This document shows positions 7,600 to 16,217 of a DNA stretch of 48,673 nucleotides, piece after piece. Made by a program: the position numbers and the translations under genes. This stretch comes from Sphaerochaeta sp. Phil3. GTDB taxonomy: Bacteria; Spirochaetota; Spirochaetia; Sphaerochaetales; Sphaerochaetaceae. The first letter of the stretch is position 1. Each line of letters starts with the position of its first letter. Location: assembly GCA_001940825.1 (NCBI GenBank), contig MSGT01000016.1, forward strand, positions 1 through 48,673. Direction: 5' to 3'. The notes under the pieces were generated by a model. It was not told where the DNA came from and made no database searches. It was given only the letters and a program-made list of their open reading frames with translations.

Positions 7600-9540
7600 C
7601 TACTCAAGCTCGAAGGATCCCATGTACAGGTCGTGGTAGACCCCACCCTGGGCTATGAGCTCGTCGTGGCTGCCTCGTTCGATTATGCGTCCGTGGTCCA
7701 GGACCATTATCACGTCCGAATTCTGCACGGTGGAGAGCCTGTGGGCTATGACGAACACTGTGCGGCCGTCCATTAGGTGGTCCATTCCGCTTTGCACAAG
7801 GGCTTCCGTGCGGGTGTCTATGGAGGATGTGGCCTCGTCAAGGATCATGACCGGCGGATTGGACACTGCGGCCCTGGCTATTGAAAGGAGCTGTCTCTGG
7901 CCTTGGGAAAGTCCGCTGCCATCGCCCTTGAGGACGGTGTCGTAGCCCTGTGGAAGCATGGTTATGAAGTTGTGCGCGTTGGCAAGCTTTGCAGCTGCTA
8001 TGCACTGTTCGTCCGTAGCGTTTGGGTTGCCGTAGCGAATGTTCTCCATGACGGTTCCCGTAAAGAGGTTCACGTCCTGCAGGACTATTCCAAGGGAACG
8101 TCTGAGGTCGGCTTTCCTCATCTTGTTTATGTTGATGCCGTCGTAGCGGATCTTGCCGTCTGCGATGTCGTAGAAGCGGTTGATCAGGTTGGTTATCGTG
8201 GTCTTCCCCGCTCCGGTGGCACCCACGAAGGCGATCTTCTGGCCAGGGTTTGCATAGAGGGTTATGTCGTGCAGGACCTCCTTGCCGGGGATGTAGGAGA
8301 AGTCCACGTGGTCGAACACTATGCGGCCTTCGAGCTTGGTGTAGGAGAGAGAGCCATCTCCATGGGGATGTTTCCAGGCCCAAATGCCTGTACGCTGGGG
8401 AACCTCCTCCAAAGTGCCGTCCTCGTTCTCCCTTGCGTTGACAAGCGTCACATAGCCGTCGTCGTCCTCAGGCTTTTCGTCCATGAACGCAAAGATCCTT
8501 GAAGCGCCGGCAAGGGCAACGACTATGGAATTGAATTGGTTGGACATTTGGGAGATTGGGTTTATGAAATTCCCTGAAAGGGTCAGAAACGACGCTATCA
8601 TTCCAAGGGACAGGGTGTTCATGCCCGTAAGCCCCAGATTTGGGGTTCCTGCTACTGCCATGTAGCCACCCACTACGGCGATGAACACACATGTGATGTA
8701 TCTCACAGAGTTCATCATTGGCATTATGGAGTTCGCCATGCCGTTTGTCCTGTATGCGTTGTAGGCCCAGTCTCTGTTGCGTTTCTCAAGCCCTTCGTAG
8801 TTCTCCTTCTCGTGGCAGAAGACCTTCACGACCTTTTGGCCGTTGACCATCTCCTCCACATAGCCGTTGAGAGTGGCAAGAAGCGTCTGCTGGGCCATGG
8901 AGTACCTCCCAATGCGGGAAACGAAGACCTTCACAAACTTCATGACGACGAACACAACAAGGCACACGAGCAAAGTAAGCCCCACGCTTTCATAGAGCAT
9001 GCAGAAGAAGACGGCCACCAATGTGAAGGCCGATGACACAAGATGAGCCATCGCCTGGGCTATCATCTGACGCAGAGTGTCGGAGTCGTTCGTATAAAGG
9101 CTCATTATCTCGCCGTGGGTATGGGTGTCGAAATAGCTTATGGGAAGGCTCTGCATCTTCTCGAACATTTCGTCTCTTATGCTCTTGAGTGTCCCTTGGG
9201 CCACCGTAACCATGCTTCTGGTGTAGATGAAAGTCGTGACGACTCCAATGAGATAAATGCCTCCAATCATGCACAAAGCCTTCAAAAGTCCGGTGAACAC
9301 AGGGTTCTGGGACATCACCAAAGGCTCTATGTAGGAGTCTATGAGGACCTGCAGGAACATTGCGGAGGCAGCGCCTGCCCCTGCACTGAGTATGATGCAC
9401 ACAAGCACCGTTAAGAGGGTGCTCTTGTACGGCTTCATATAGGAGAAGAGTCTTTTGAGGGTCTTGAAGTCCATCCTTGGCATTGGCTTCTTCATTGCAT
9501 CCATCGTTGAATCCTTGGTTGTATCTTTTCTTTTGTTCAT
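7600..9540 (-). CDS. Heterodimeric ABC exporter, subunit with intact catalytic Glu
   Basis: A 646-residue half-transporter with six N-terminal transmembrane helices (about residues 35-340) fused to an ATPase domain. Walker A is GATGAGKTT, Walker B MILDEATSSID has the catalytic Glu, and the signature is the variant LSQGQ. The variant signature is what is expected in the partner that completes the degenerate ATP site of a heterodimeric exporter of the BmrCD or TM287/288 type. The start ATG overlaps the stop of the upstream partner (ATGA, 9537-9540), so the two are translationally coupled. The likely cargo is a drug or lipid-like compound under MarR control; the substrate is not known. The last 10 bases, including the stop codon, are tandemly duplicated. 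Confidence 0.92.
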   Translation of the reverse strand: MNKRKDTTKDSTMDAMKKPMPRMDFKTLKRLFSYMKPYKSTLLTVLVCIILSAGAGAASAMFLQVLIDSYIEPLVMSQNPVFTGLLKALCMIGGIYLIGVVTTFIYTRSMVTVAQGTLKSIRDEMFEKMQSLPISYFDTHTHGEIMSLYTNDSDTLRQMIAQAMAHLVSSAFTLVAVFFCMLYESVGLTLLVCLVVFVVMKFVKVFVSRIGRYSMAQQTLLATLNGYVEEMVNGQKVVKVFCHEKENYEGLEKRNRDWAYNAYRTNGMANSIMPMMNSVRYITCVFIAVVGGYMAVAGTPNLGLTGMNTLSLGMIASFLTLSGNFINPISQMSNQFNSIVVALAGASRIFAFMDEKPEDDDGYVTLVNARENEDGTLEEVPQRTGIWAWKHPHGDGSLSYTKLEGRIVFDHVDFSYIPGKEVLHDITLYANPGQKIAFVGATGAGKTTITNLINRFYDIADGKIRYDGININKMRKADLRRSLGIVLQDVNLFTGTVMENIRYGNPNATDEQCIAAAKLANAHNFITMLPQGYDTVLKGDGSGLSQGQRQLLSIARAAVSNPPVMILDEATSSIDTRTEALVQSGMDHLMDGRTVFVIAHRLSTVQNSDVIMVLDHGRIIERGSHDELIAQGGVYHDLYMGSFELE

Positions 9541-11303
9541 TCCTTGGAGTCCCCCTTCTGCTGGGATTCGTACACTTCTCTGTAGATTTCGCAGGACTTC
9601 AGAAGTTCATCATGCTTTCCAATTGCATTGATGCATCCATCGTCCATGACGATTATCCTGTCTGCGTTCTGTACGGAGCTTATTCTTTGGGCTATGACGA
9701 GCTTGGTCGTCTGTGGCATGTACTGAGACAACGCCTTTTGGATGAGTGCATCGGTGTGGGTGTCGACCGCGCTTGTGGAGTCGTCCAGAATGAGGACCTT
9801 TGGCTGTGAGAGCAAAGCCCTTGCTATGCACAGCCTTTGCTTCTGACCTCCCGACACATTCACCCCTCCCTGCTCTATGTAGGTATCGTAGCCATTTGGC
9901 ATGGCGCTTATGAACTCGTGGGCGCAGGCGAGCCTACAGGCCTGTTCAAGCTGCTCGTCCGTAGCGTCCTCGTTGCCCCAACGGAGGTTCTCCTTTATGG
10001 TTCCGGAGAACAGCTCGTTCTTCTGAAGAACCATGGCCACGGAGCTTCTGAGCACTTCAAGGTCATAGTCCTTCACGTTCACACCGCCAAGGGAGAGGCT
10101 GCCGCCTGTAACATCGTAGAGCCTTGGGATGAGCTGCACGAGGGAGGTCTTGGAAGAACCGGTGCCACCAATGATTCCAATGGTCTCGCCGGACTTGATG
10201 TGGACATCTATGTTGGACAGAACCTTCTTGTCGGCCTTGGACGCATACACGAAATCCACATGGTCGAAGTCTATGCTTCCATCCTTCACCTCCATCACGG
10301 GACTGCTTGGATTTGAGATATCGGTCTTCTCATTGAGGATCTCCGCTATCCTACGGGCCGATGCCTGCGAGATGATTATCATTGAGAACACCATGGAAAG
10401 CATCATGAGACTCATGAGGATTTGCGTTGCATATGTGGAAAGGGCCGTCAGGTTCCCTGTGGTCAATCCAAGGGCGGCGTCGTTTCCGCTTGCGACTATG
10501 GCTTTGGCACCAAACCACGATATGAGGATCATGCAGGTATACATGCACAGCTGCATGAGGGGGCTGTTGAAGGCAAGGATCTTCTCGGCTTTCGTGAAGT
10601 TGCTTCGTATGTCCTCGCTTACACTATGGAACTTGTCTATCTCGTGCTGTTCCTGATTGAATGACTTGACCACCCTTATGCCCCTTACGTTCTCCTGGAC
10701 TATGTTGTTGAGCTTGTCATAGGTTCTGAACACCTTTGTGAATATTGGGTGCACGCCCTTGGAGATGAGGGCAAGCGGTATTCCAAGGACCGGAATGGCA
10801 ATGAGGAATATCCTTGATATGTCAGGGCTTATCCTGAACGACACTATCATTGCAAAGACGAGCATCGCAGGACCTCTCACGGCTATTCTCAGCATCATTT
10901 GATATGCATTCTGCACATTGGTGACGTCTGTGGTCAGGCGAGTCACTATGGATGATGTGGAGAACTTGTCTATGTTTGAGAACGAGAATGTCTGGACGTT
11001 CCTGTACATGTCCTCCCTAAGGTTCGCGGCAAGCCCAACAGATGCCCGTGCCCCTATGCGGGCTGCAAGTATTCCAGTCGTCATGGCCAGTGCGGCAAGG
11101 CCAAGCAGCTCTGCTCCATACCTCCATACTGCGGACATGTCTCCACTCTGGATCCCCTTGTCCAGAAGGTTGGACATGCATATTGGAATGACGATTTCGA
11201 ACACGACCTCGGCCATTGAGCAGAACACCGTTGCAACGGATACAGCCCTGTTGCCCCTTACGCTTTTGGAGAGTGTCTTCAAAGTACCTTGTCTATTGCT
11301 CAT
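9537..11303 (-). CDS. Heterodimeric ABC exporter, subunit with degenerate Walker B
   Basis: A 588-residue half-transporter: six transmembrane helices, then an ATPase domain with Walker A GGTGSSKTS and a canonical signature VSGGQKQR. Walker B is LILDDSTSAVD, with Asp replacing the catalytic Glu. This Asp is the known mark of the non-hydrolysing site in heterodimeric type IV exporters and matches the variant signature of the partner encoded next. The start at 11303 has a strong GGAGG-type site and overlaps the end of the marR gene by 11 bases. The order marR, then two exporter genes, is a common multidrug-exporter operon. Confidence 0.92.
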   Translation of the reverse strand: MSNRQGTLKTLSKSVRGNRAVSVATVFCSMAEVVFEIVIPICMSNLLDKGIQSGDMSAVWRYGAELLGLAALAMTTGILAARIGARASVGLAANLREDMYRNVQTFSFSNIDKFSTSSIVTRLTTDVTNVQNAYQMMLRIAVRGPAMLVFAMIVSFRISPDISRIFLIAIPVLGIPLALISKGVHPIFTKVFRTYDKLNNIVQENVRGIRVVKSFNQEQHEIDKFHSVSEDIRSNFTKAEKILAFNSPLMQLCMYTCMILISWFGAKAIVASGNDAALGLTTGNLTALSTYATQILMSLMMLSMVFSMIIISQASARRIAEILNEKTDISNPSSPVMEVKDGSIDFDHVDFVYASKADKKVLSNIDVHIKSGETIGIIGGTGSSKTSLVQLIPRLYDVTGGSLSLGGVNVKDYDLEVLRSSVAMVLQKNELFSGTIKENLRWGNEDATDEQLEQACRLACAHEFISAMPNGYDTYIEQGGVNVSGGQKQRLCIARALLSQPKVLILDDSTSAVDTHTDALIQKALSQYMPQTTKLVIAQRISSVQNADRIIVMDDGCINAIGKHDELLKSCEIYREVYESQQKGDSKE

Positions 11304-11763
11304 TCTTCCTCTCCTCCTTCATGTCATCCAGGTTTCCAAGTATTTGAAGGAGCGTGCGTTCCAGCTCCTCCTCCCTTTCCTTTGAAATTCCCTTCAGCAT
11401 CTTGGATTCGTTCCTGTCTATGAACCTGCACATAGAGTCCATGGTCTCGTCTGCCTTTGCTGTGGTGCTTATGACTCTGTTACGCTTGTCCTGCGGCGAG
11501 ACCCTGCATTCTATGAAGCCCTTGTCCTTGAGCCTTGCGATTATCCCAACGACAGTTGGGTGCGCAACTTCAAGGAAGTCCTCTATCTGCTTCTGGGTCG
11601 CCTCCCCTCCGTTGTTCTTTATTATCCTAAGCACTCTGCTCTGCGTGAACGTAAGGTCATGTCCCATGAGGTCTGCATCTGCACCGGCCTTTAGCTTGTC
11701 GTTCACAAGCTTTATCAGGAAGCCTATCCGTTTTCTCGGCTTTCCTTGTGTTTCCTTTGGCAT
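11293..11763 (-). CDS. MarR family transcriptional regulator
   Basis: A 156-residue winged-helix regulator. The helix-turn-helix is visible in TQKQIEDFLEVAHPTVVGII and the wing in CRVSPQDKRNRVI with the conserved DxR. It is the first gene of an operon with the exporter pair and most likely represses it until a ligand binds. The start at 11763 is chosen because GGAGG lies six bases upstream; an extension to 11811 would read through the putative operator. Two similar imperfect palindromes upstream (11803-11836) are probable binding sites. Confidence 0.92.
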   Translation of the reverse strand: MPKETQGKPRKRIGFLIKLVNDKLKAGADADLMGHDLTFTQSRVLRIIKNNGGEATQKQIEDFLEVAHPTVVGIIARLKDKGFIECRVSPQDKRNRVISTTAKADETMDSMCRFIDRNESKMLKGISKEREEELERTLLQILGNLDDMKEERKNEQ

Positions 11764-11802
11764 CACCTGCCTCCGTCTGAATATGATTTGCGCATAAAAA
11801 AT

Positions 11803-11836
11803 GTAGCGCACTACGTTTTATTGTGTAGTACACTGC
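11803..11836 (-). promoter_or_regulatory. Putative MarR operator: two repeated palindromes
   Basis: GTAGCGCACTAC (11803-11814) and GTAGTACACTGC (11825-11836) are two copies of an imperfect palindrome with GTAG/CTAC arms. Their centres are 22 bp apart, two helical turns, so both face the same side of the DNA. They lie 40-73 bases upstream of the marR start, where an autoregulatory operator is expected. The A/T-rich bases between them (minus-strand ACAATA) may hold the -10 box. Confidence 0.55.
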
Positions 11837-11875
11837 AAAATAACGGAACATGTTTTTTTCGTCAAGACAGTTTAG

Positions 11876-12199
11876 AAACCCACTTCGCAGGAATTCTGAC
11901 GTCAGCCTAGGAGACAGCGAAAGACAGTGCTATCTGCACGGCTTGAGTGCATCGACAACGGATGACATCAAAAGACCAAGAAGCTCGCTTCGCAGGGATT
12001 TGAGCCGTATTCAAGGACACTAACGAGGGATAGTACTATGCTGTACAGCCCGAGTGCAGTGACGTAGAAGACGACTCAAAGACCAAGAAGCTCGCTTCGC
12101 AGGGATTTGCGATGCAGTACAAGAAAGAAAGGCACAGACAGTACTTTTCTGTACGGCTGTGCCTGAACTGACGCAGTAATGCGCGCAAAGACCAAGAAG
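11876..12199 (-). repeat. Three tandem copies of a structured 3'-end repeat
   Basis: This gene-free stretch of more than 300 bases lies just beyond the tldE stop. It contains about three units with a period of 106-108 bases. A 32-base block is identical at 11971-12002 and 12078-12109. Each unit holds a hairpin: 11921-11944, 12027-12051 and 12131-12163. The hairpin sequences differ but the base pairing is kept by paired changes: lower stems AAG/CTT, GGG/CCC, CAG/CTG; upper stems GTGC/GCAC or GTAC/GTAC. Related copies follow three other genes (near 15.4, 17.2 and 20.4 kb), always in the same orientation relative to the preceding gene. Confidence 0.7.
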
Positions 12200-12200
12200 A

Positions 12201-13499
12201 CTACTTTGAACTTATTACTATGCCATTGACCGCCACGTAAGGGATAACCATGGATCCGTCGCAGACGACTTCCTTGGAAATCGCCTTCACGTTCTTGAGC
12301 ATGTCGCCAAGGTTGCCGTTTATCATGGTCTCACTCACAGCGCCTTTGATTTGGCCGTTCTCTATGTAGTAGCTGTTCTTGGCTACGCCTGAGAACTCAC
12401 CGTTTGTTCCTGGCTGTCCACCGGAGAAACCTCCTACGAGAAGACCACGGTCGATGGACGCAACGATATCGGCATAGGAATCATTGCCTGGGGCTATGAC
12501 GATGTCGGAGCTGGTGTTCTTCGTGACCGGGCGGCCCGTCTTGTTGGCAAGGTACAGTCCAATGAGGTGGTTCTTGAGGACGCCGTCCTTGATGATGTCC
12601 ACGTCCTGGGTCCTGTAGCCGTCTGCGGTGTAGGTTTCGCCTTCCACAATGCGTGGGTCCGACGAATTCATGGAGATTGTGATGCGTGGGTCTGCAACCT
12701 GCTGCCCAATCTTGTCCAACCACAGGCTTGTGCCGTCAAGAATCACGGACGATGAAACATAGTTGTTCAGCGTATAGGCGACGAACTGGGCAAAGCAGTC
12801 GGGAGTGAAGAGGACGGTGCCTTCGAACTTGCCCTCGAACGATGTGAGGTTGAGTTGGTTCTGTGCGCTTTCAAGGTGGACCCTGAAGCTGCCAAGGTCT
12901 ATGAAAGGCTTGTCAAGGTTGGCGGTTGTGACATCGGCATAGTCTAGGCCTGTGGTCTTCTCGCCATCGTTGCCAGAGAACTCGATGCTGACCGAATAGC
13001 TGCCGCCAAAGTCCTCGAAGTCCGTCCCGTTGGAGTTCATGTACAGGGCATGGTCCTTGGTGTGGGATGCAAAGACGTTGAGTATCTTGACCTTTGGATA
13101 CTGGGCCTTGATGTCTGAAAGAAGCTCCTCCACGCGGGAGAAGAACTTTTCAATGTCAGGCTCATAGCAGCCGTAGTGGAAGACCTCGGAGGGCTGCTTT
13201 TCAGCTATGTCGTAGGCGGGGTCCTCGACTGCGGACTTGGCTGAAAGGACGGCTTCGTCAACAGTTGTCTTGAGTGCTTCGTCGCTGAAGTCATTGCCGG
13301 CCTTTGTGCCCATCTTGTTGTCGTTGTAGACGGTGACGGCTGCGTTGTTGCCAAAGACGGTCCTGAAGAGGGAGAAGTCGCCAAGGTCTGCATTGAACTC
13401 CCTTGTCTCCTTTTCATGGAGCGCGAATGCGTATTTATCAACTTTGCTTTCGTTCAGAAGGTTCTGGATGTATTCTGCTGTTTTTCTTATTTCCTTCAT
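12201..13499 (-). CDS. tldE: TldD/PmbA family protein, TldE-like subunit
   Basis: A 432-residue member of the TldD/PmbA (U62) family. The HExxxH zinc motif is absent, which marks it as the TldE/PmbA-type partner that forms a heterodimeric protease with TldD. It has the C-terminal family features GGFSGGQPGTNGEFSGVA and IENGQIKGAVSETMI. Its start at 13499 has AAGGAGG seven bases upstream, and it follows tldD by 12 bases in one operon. Known TldD/E pairs process small modified peptides and antitoxins; the substrate here is not known. Its 3' end abuts the structured repeat array. Confidence 0.9.
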   Translation of the reverse strand: MKEIRKTAEYIQNLLNESKVDKYAFALHEKETREFNADLGDFSLFRTVFGNNAAVTVYNDNKMGTKAGNDFSDEALKTTVDEAVLSAKSAVEDPAYDIAEKQPSEVFHYGCYEPDIEKFFSRVEELLSDIKAQYPKVKILNVFASHTKDHALYMNSNGTDFEDFGGSYSVSIEFSGNDGEKTTGLDYADVTTANLDKPFIDLGSFRVHLESAQNQLNLTSFEGKFEGTVLFTPDCFAQFVAYTLNNYVSSSVILDGTSLWLDKIGQQVADPRITISMNSSDPRIVEGETYTADGYRTQDVDIIKDGVLKNHLIGLYLANKTGRPVTKNTSSDIVIAPGNDSYADIVASIDRGLLVGGFSGGQPGTNGEFSGVAKNSYYIENGQIKGAVSETMINGNLGDMLKNVKAISKEVVCDGSMVIPYVAVNGIVISSK

Positions 13500-13511
13500 T
13501 TAAAGACCTCC

Positions 13512-14897
13512 TTACCTTCCACCAATCATGATCTTGCATCTGAGCTGCGGTCCGCCGAGTCCAACCGGCATTGGCTGCTTCTTTCCGCAGAATCCGCTTG
13601 ACGACCAAAGCACGTTGTCGGACACCATGTCCACGGTCTTGAGCATGTCGAACGCAACTCCTGTAACGGTGGTGTCAAGTATTGCACGGCCAAGCTTTCC
13701 GTTCTTTATCTCGTAGCCCATGTTGATTCCAAACATGAACTCGCCCGTAAGGTCAGCCTGTCCGTTGCCGGTGGAGAGAAGATAGTAGCCGTCATCGACC
13801 GATGCTATCATGTCCTCAAGCTTGTCCTTGCCTGGAAGCACAGCTGTGTTCCTCATTCTTATGAGAGGTTCGTCGCTGAACGACCAGCCCCTTGCGTTTC
13901 CAAGTGGCTTGACTTCGTAGTGGTCCGCCGATTCGCGGTTGTGCATATAGCCTTTGAGGATTCCGTTTTCAATGAGAAGTGCATCCTCTGCCTTCGTGCC
14001 TTCGTCATCCATATAGACTGGAAGTGGAGCTTCCTTTCCCAAGGCCGTGTGGGCGTAGTCCACCATGCTTACAAGATCCGATGCAACCTTTTGGTTGAGG
14101 AGCTTGCTTGCAACTGATCCTCCCATCACGAGGTCCGCCTCAACTGTGTGTCCAACCGCCTCGTGGGCGAGCATTCCTGAGAGCTCTCCGCCAAGGACGA
14201 CCGTTTTATAGCCTGCCTGTGCATAGACACCCTCTTTTTTGTCCATAAGCATCTTGTACAGGGCATCGATGTCCTTGTACATCCATTCAACGTCCTTGAA
14301 GTGGTCTTCGAAGCTTCCCGCTCCGCCAAAGGCCTTGAATAGCTCGATTGGAACTCCGTCCTTCGTAACGGAATTGAGGAACACATAGATGTAGCATCTT
14401 GGGCTTGTGATGTGTCCGTCGTGGGCGTCGGACGTATAGATGACCTTGTCCATGGAATCCTCTGAGTACACGACCATGCGGCTGGTGAGGTCTGGGTACT
14501 TTGAGGCTACGTGGTCGTCTATGCGCTTGCAGGCGTCTATAATCCTCTTCTGCTCGAAGTCCACGATGTTGCGGTTGAGTGGTACCAAACCCTGTCCATA
14601 CGATTTGGCCATTGGCTTGTTCTTTGGTGCATGTGAATCCAGGAACAATGCGTTCCTTGTCGCTTCTGCAATGACTGAATCGGCTGCAGCCGACGAATAC
14701 TCGGCCATGGACGCGAATCCATAGACCCCGTTCTTGCACACACGTGCGTTTATACCTCTGGTCTCCGCCCTTAGGTTGCGGACAAGGTTTCCCTTGAGGA
14801 ATCCCACGGAACGTGACCTGTTCTCCTGTCCTCTGAGGATGGTCTGTACGCCATCTGCGAACAGGGCTTTCTTGCTTTCTAGAATATCGGTGAGCAT
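13512..14897 (-). CDS. tldD: TldD-type metalloprotease subunit
   Basis: A 461-residue TldD subunit with the zinc motif HEAVGH at residues 245-250 and the following EADLVMGGSVASK segment. The C-terminal GQADLTGEFMFGINMGYEIKN block and the final CGKKQPMPVGLGGP are family hallmarks. The ATG at 14897 has AGGAGG at 14903-14908; an upstream GTG overlaps that site and is rejected. A promoter (14917-14945) lies directly upstream. It is expected to act in the cytoplasm as a heterodimer with the next gene's product. Confidence 0.93.
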   Translation of the reverse strand: MLTDILESKKALFADGVQTILRGQENRSRSVGFLKGNLVRNLRAETRGINARVCKNGVYGFASMAEYSSAAADSVIAEATRNALFLDSHAPKNKPMAKSYGQGLVPLNRNIVDFEQKRIIDACKRIDDHVASKYPDLTSRMVVYSEDSMDKVIYTSDAHDGHITSPRCYIYVFLNSVTKDGVPIELFKAFGGAGSFEDHFKDVEWMYKDIDALYKMLMDKKEGVYAQAGYKTVVLGGELSGMLAHEAVGHTVEADLVMGGSVASKLLNQKVASDLVSMVDYAHTALGKEAPLPVYMDDEGTKAEDALLIENGILKGYMHNRESADHYEVKPLGNARGWSFSDEPLIRMRNTAVLPGKDKLEDMIASVDDGYYLLSTGNGQADLTGEFMFGINMGYEIKNGKLGRAILDTTVTGVAFDMLKTVDMVSDNVLWSSSGFCGKKQPMPVGLGGPQLRCKIMIGGR

Positions 14898-14916
14898 TGG
14901 CACCTCCTACTTTGAG

Positions 14917-14945
14917 AGTATAGTGGTTTATGCGGCACAAGACAA
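14917..14945 (-). promoter_or_regulatory. Promoter for tldD-tldE
   Basis: Minus-strand TTGTCT (14940-14945), a 17-base spacer and TATACT (14917-14922). It gives a very short leader that still includes the AGGAGG site at 14903-14908. Confidence 0.5.
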
Positions 14946-15017
14946 TTGAAGGAGGTTGAAAGAAGGCGGGAAACAACTGGAAGACGACAGAACTCAACCA
15001 TGTAGCGACCTTTTAAA

Positions 15018-15114
15018 CCACACTCATAATGCTCACCACGCTCACCTTGCACACCACACCCACCATGCCAACCTCACTCACACCAAACTCACCAGCACTA
15101 CAAAAAGCGCACAA
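15018..15114. repeat. Degenerate 9-bp tandem array A
   Basis: Nine consecutive units of about 9 bases (for example CCACACTCA, TAATGCTCA, CCACGCTCA, CCACACCCA, CCTCACTCA) run from 15018 to 15100, with one unit of 11. The following bases (15088-15114) recur inverted and exactly at 17336-17362. No coding function is apparent: stops interrupt the frames. Confidence 0.6.
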
Positions 15115-15311
15115 CTATGAGAGGAAGAGGGAGATTGCTCGTAACGATGGAAAAGGTATGAGAAGTGGATATTTCTTCCGCAAACGAAAAAAATGCAGGT
15201 TTATGAAGAAAGTTTTCTTCATTGAAGCCCAAAATTCGACAAAAAGAAGAAAACCTCTTCAGGTTAGATACGCAGGTCTATGTTGCTTTGTAGTTTTTTT
15301 GTAGGTGATTT
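15115..15311. other. Gene-free A-rich spacer between two inverted arrays
   Basis: About 200 bases of A-rich sequence without a credible gene. It contains small hairpins (an AACCT/AGGTT stem with a CTTC loop at 15252-15265, and a GAAGAAA/TTTCTTC palindrome near 15204-15219). Together with the arrays on both sides it fills the 550-base gap between tldD and the P-loop kinase gene. Confidence 0.4.
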
Positions 15312-15392
15312 GTAGCGGTTGTGAGCATTGTCGACCTGGTGGGTGTGGTGAGCATTGTGAAAGTTGTAAGCTTAATGGGTGTAGTTGAGCCA
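15312..15392. repeat. Degenerate 9-bp tandem array B, inverted relative to array A
   Basis: Nine units of exactly 9 bases, such as GTGAGCATT (twice), GTGGGTGTG, GTGAAAGTT and ATGGGTGTA. Read on the minus strand the units resemble those of array A (AATGCTCAC, CACACCCAC). A and B therefore form a broken inverted repeat around the A-rich spacer. Confidence 0.6.
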
Positions 15393-15447
15393 CTGGGACG
15401 CACAGCTTAAGCGATGTGACGCAGAAGACGATTCAAAGAGAAGGATT
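15393..15447 (-). repeat. Partial copy of the structured 3'-end repeat
   Basis: Read on the minus strand this begins at the stop of the P-loop kinase gene and carries the conserved TCTTTGAATCGTCTTCTG box, then TGCGTCAC. The hairpin part (GCAC, AG, CTT on the plus strand near 15400-15410) is only half preserved. It is the same element seen after tldE and after the dehydrogenase gene. Confidence 0.55.
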
Positions 15448-16074
15448 TCAAAGTTCAAGAGCTTTCAACACACGAGAAACGAGACTGTCAACATCGTAGG
15501 TTTCATCCTCGTTTTCACCTATCTCCACAATAGGGGATCCGTTGGCAATGCAGTCCTCCTTGAAGCCTTCGCTGCACATCACAAGACGTTCCATGTCAAG
15601 GCCGCTGTCGTCAAGACGCTTCTCAATGATATTGGCATAGTCCTTTATCAAGTCGAAGTGCTGTTCTATGTAGCTACGGCTCATGACGATGAAAGCACTG
15701 CGGATATTGGACATGTAGTCAGTTGAACAAATGCCTGATTCAGGGTTGTTAGTCGTTGGAGGTATGGAGTCGTAGGGTTTTGGACTATCGAATTGTGCTG
15801 TGAAACTATCCATCCAGTTGTGTGGGATGTAGCAGCCTTCTACGATGAGGTTCTGATGGTTTTCAATGGCGGTCTTGACGATTTCTGCGACGAACGGCCA
15901 CATCCAGTAGCGCATCTTCCAGTCGTCGTTGACGGTGAGCGTCGTCATGCCGCTGCGGATGAATCCCATCTTGAGGTGGTCGAGCGAGATATAAGGGAAA
16001 CCAAGCCTTTCCATGAGCTTCTGTGCCACCAACGTCTTTCCAACATGGCTGCTGCCACCAAGAAGTATTACCAC
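15448..16074 (-). CDS. P-loop nucleotide kinase-like protein
   Basis: About 208 residues with a Walker A motif GGSSHVGKT at the very N-terminus and the small-molecule-kinase layout of a P-loop, YISLDHLKMG, then LIVEGCYIP (Walker B-like) and a lid-like region. It resembles proteins annotated as 2-phosphoglycerate kinase or adenylate-kinase-like ATPases. The phosphate acceptor cannot be told from sequence. A GTG start at 16074 is chosen because GGAGG lies five bases upstream (16080-16084); longer TTG and GTG readings would overlap that site. It is divergent from the dehydrogenase gene. The 3' end is followed by a partial structured repeat. Confidence 0.7.
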   Translation of the reverse strand: MVILLGGSSHVGKTLVAQKLMERLGFPYISLDHLKMGFIRSGMTTLTVNDDWKMRYWMWPFVAEIVKTAIENHQNLIVEGCYIPHNWMDSFTAQFDSPKPYDSIPPTTNNPESGICSTDYMSNIRSAFIVMSRSYIEQHFDLIKDYANIIEKRLDDSGLDMERLVMCSEGFKEDCIANGSPIVEIGENEDETYDVDSLVSRVLKALEL

Positions 16075-16217
16075 ATGCACCTCCAAAAGCCTTCCTATCC
16101 ACAGGGAGCTCGTTTCGTTGGAATTATCCCTGTTTGGCTGCTTTTTGCCAAGAATCTGCTAGCAATTTGGTTGATTTGGATGTCGGGATGGTGGAGAATC
16201 ATCAAAGAGAGGCGCGT

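Noticed and set aside
11876-12199. CRISPR array
   Set aside because: The repeat period is 106-108 bp with diverged units and only one long identical block; there are no short equal spacers and no cas genes.
12201-14897. TldD/E as part of a ribosomally made peptide (microcin-like) cluster
   Set aside because: No precursor peptide or modification enzyme is visible nearby; the pair is common as a housekeeping operon.
15029-15304. A 91-codon plus-strand gene in the gap after tldD
   Set aside because: It runs through array A and the A-rich spacer, has no ribosome binding site and no recognisable protein features.
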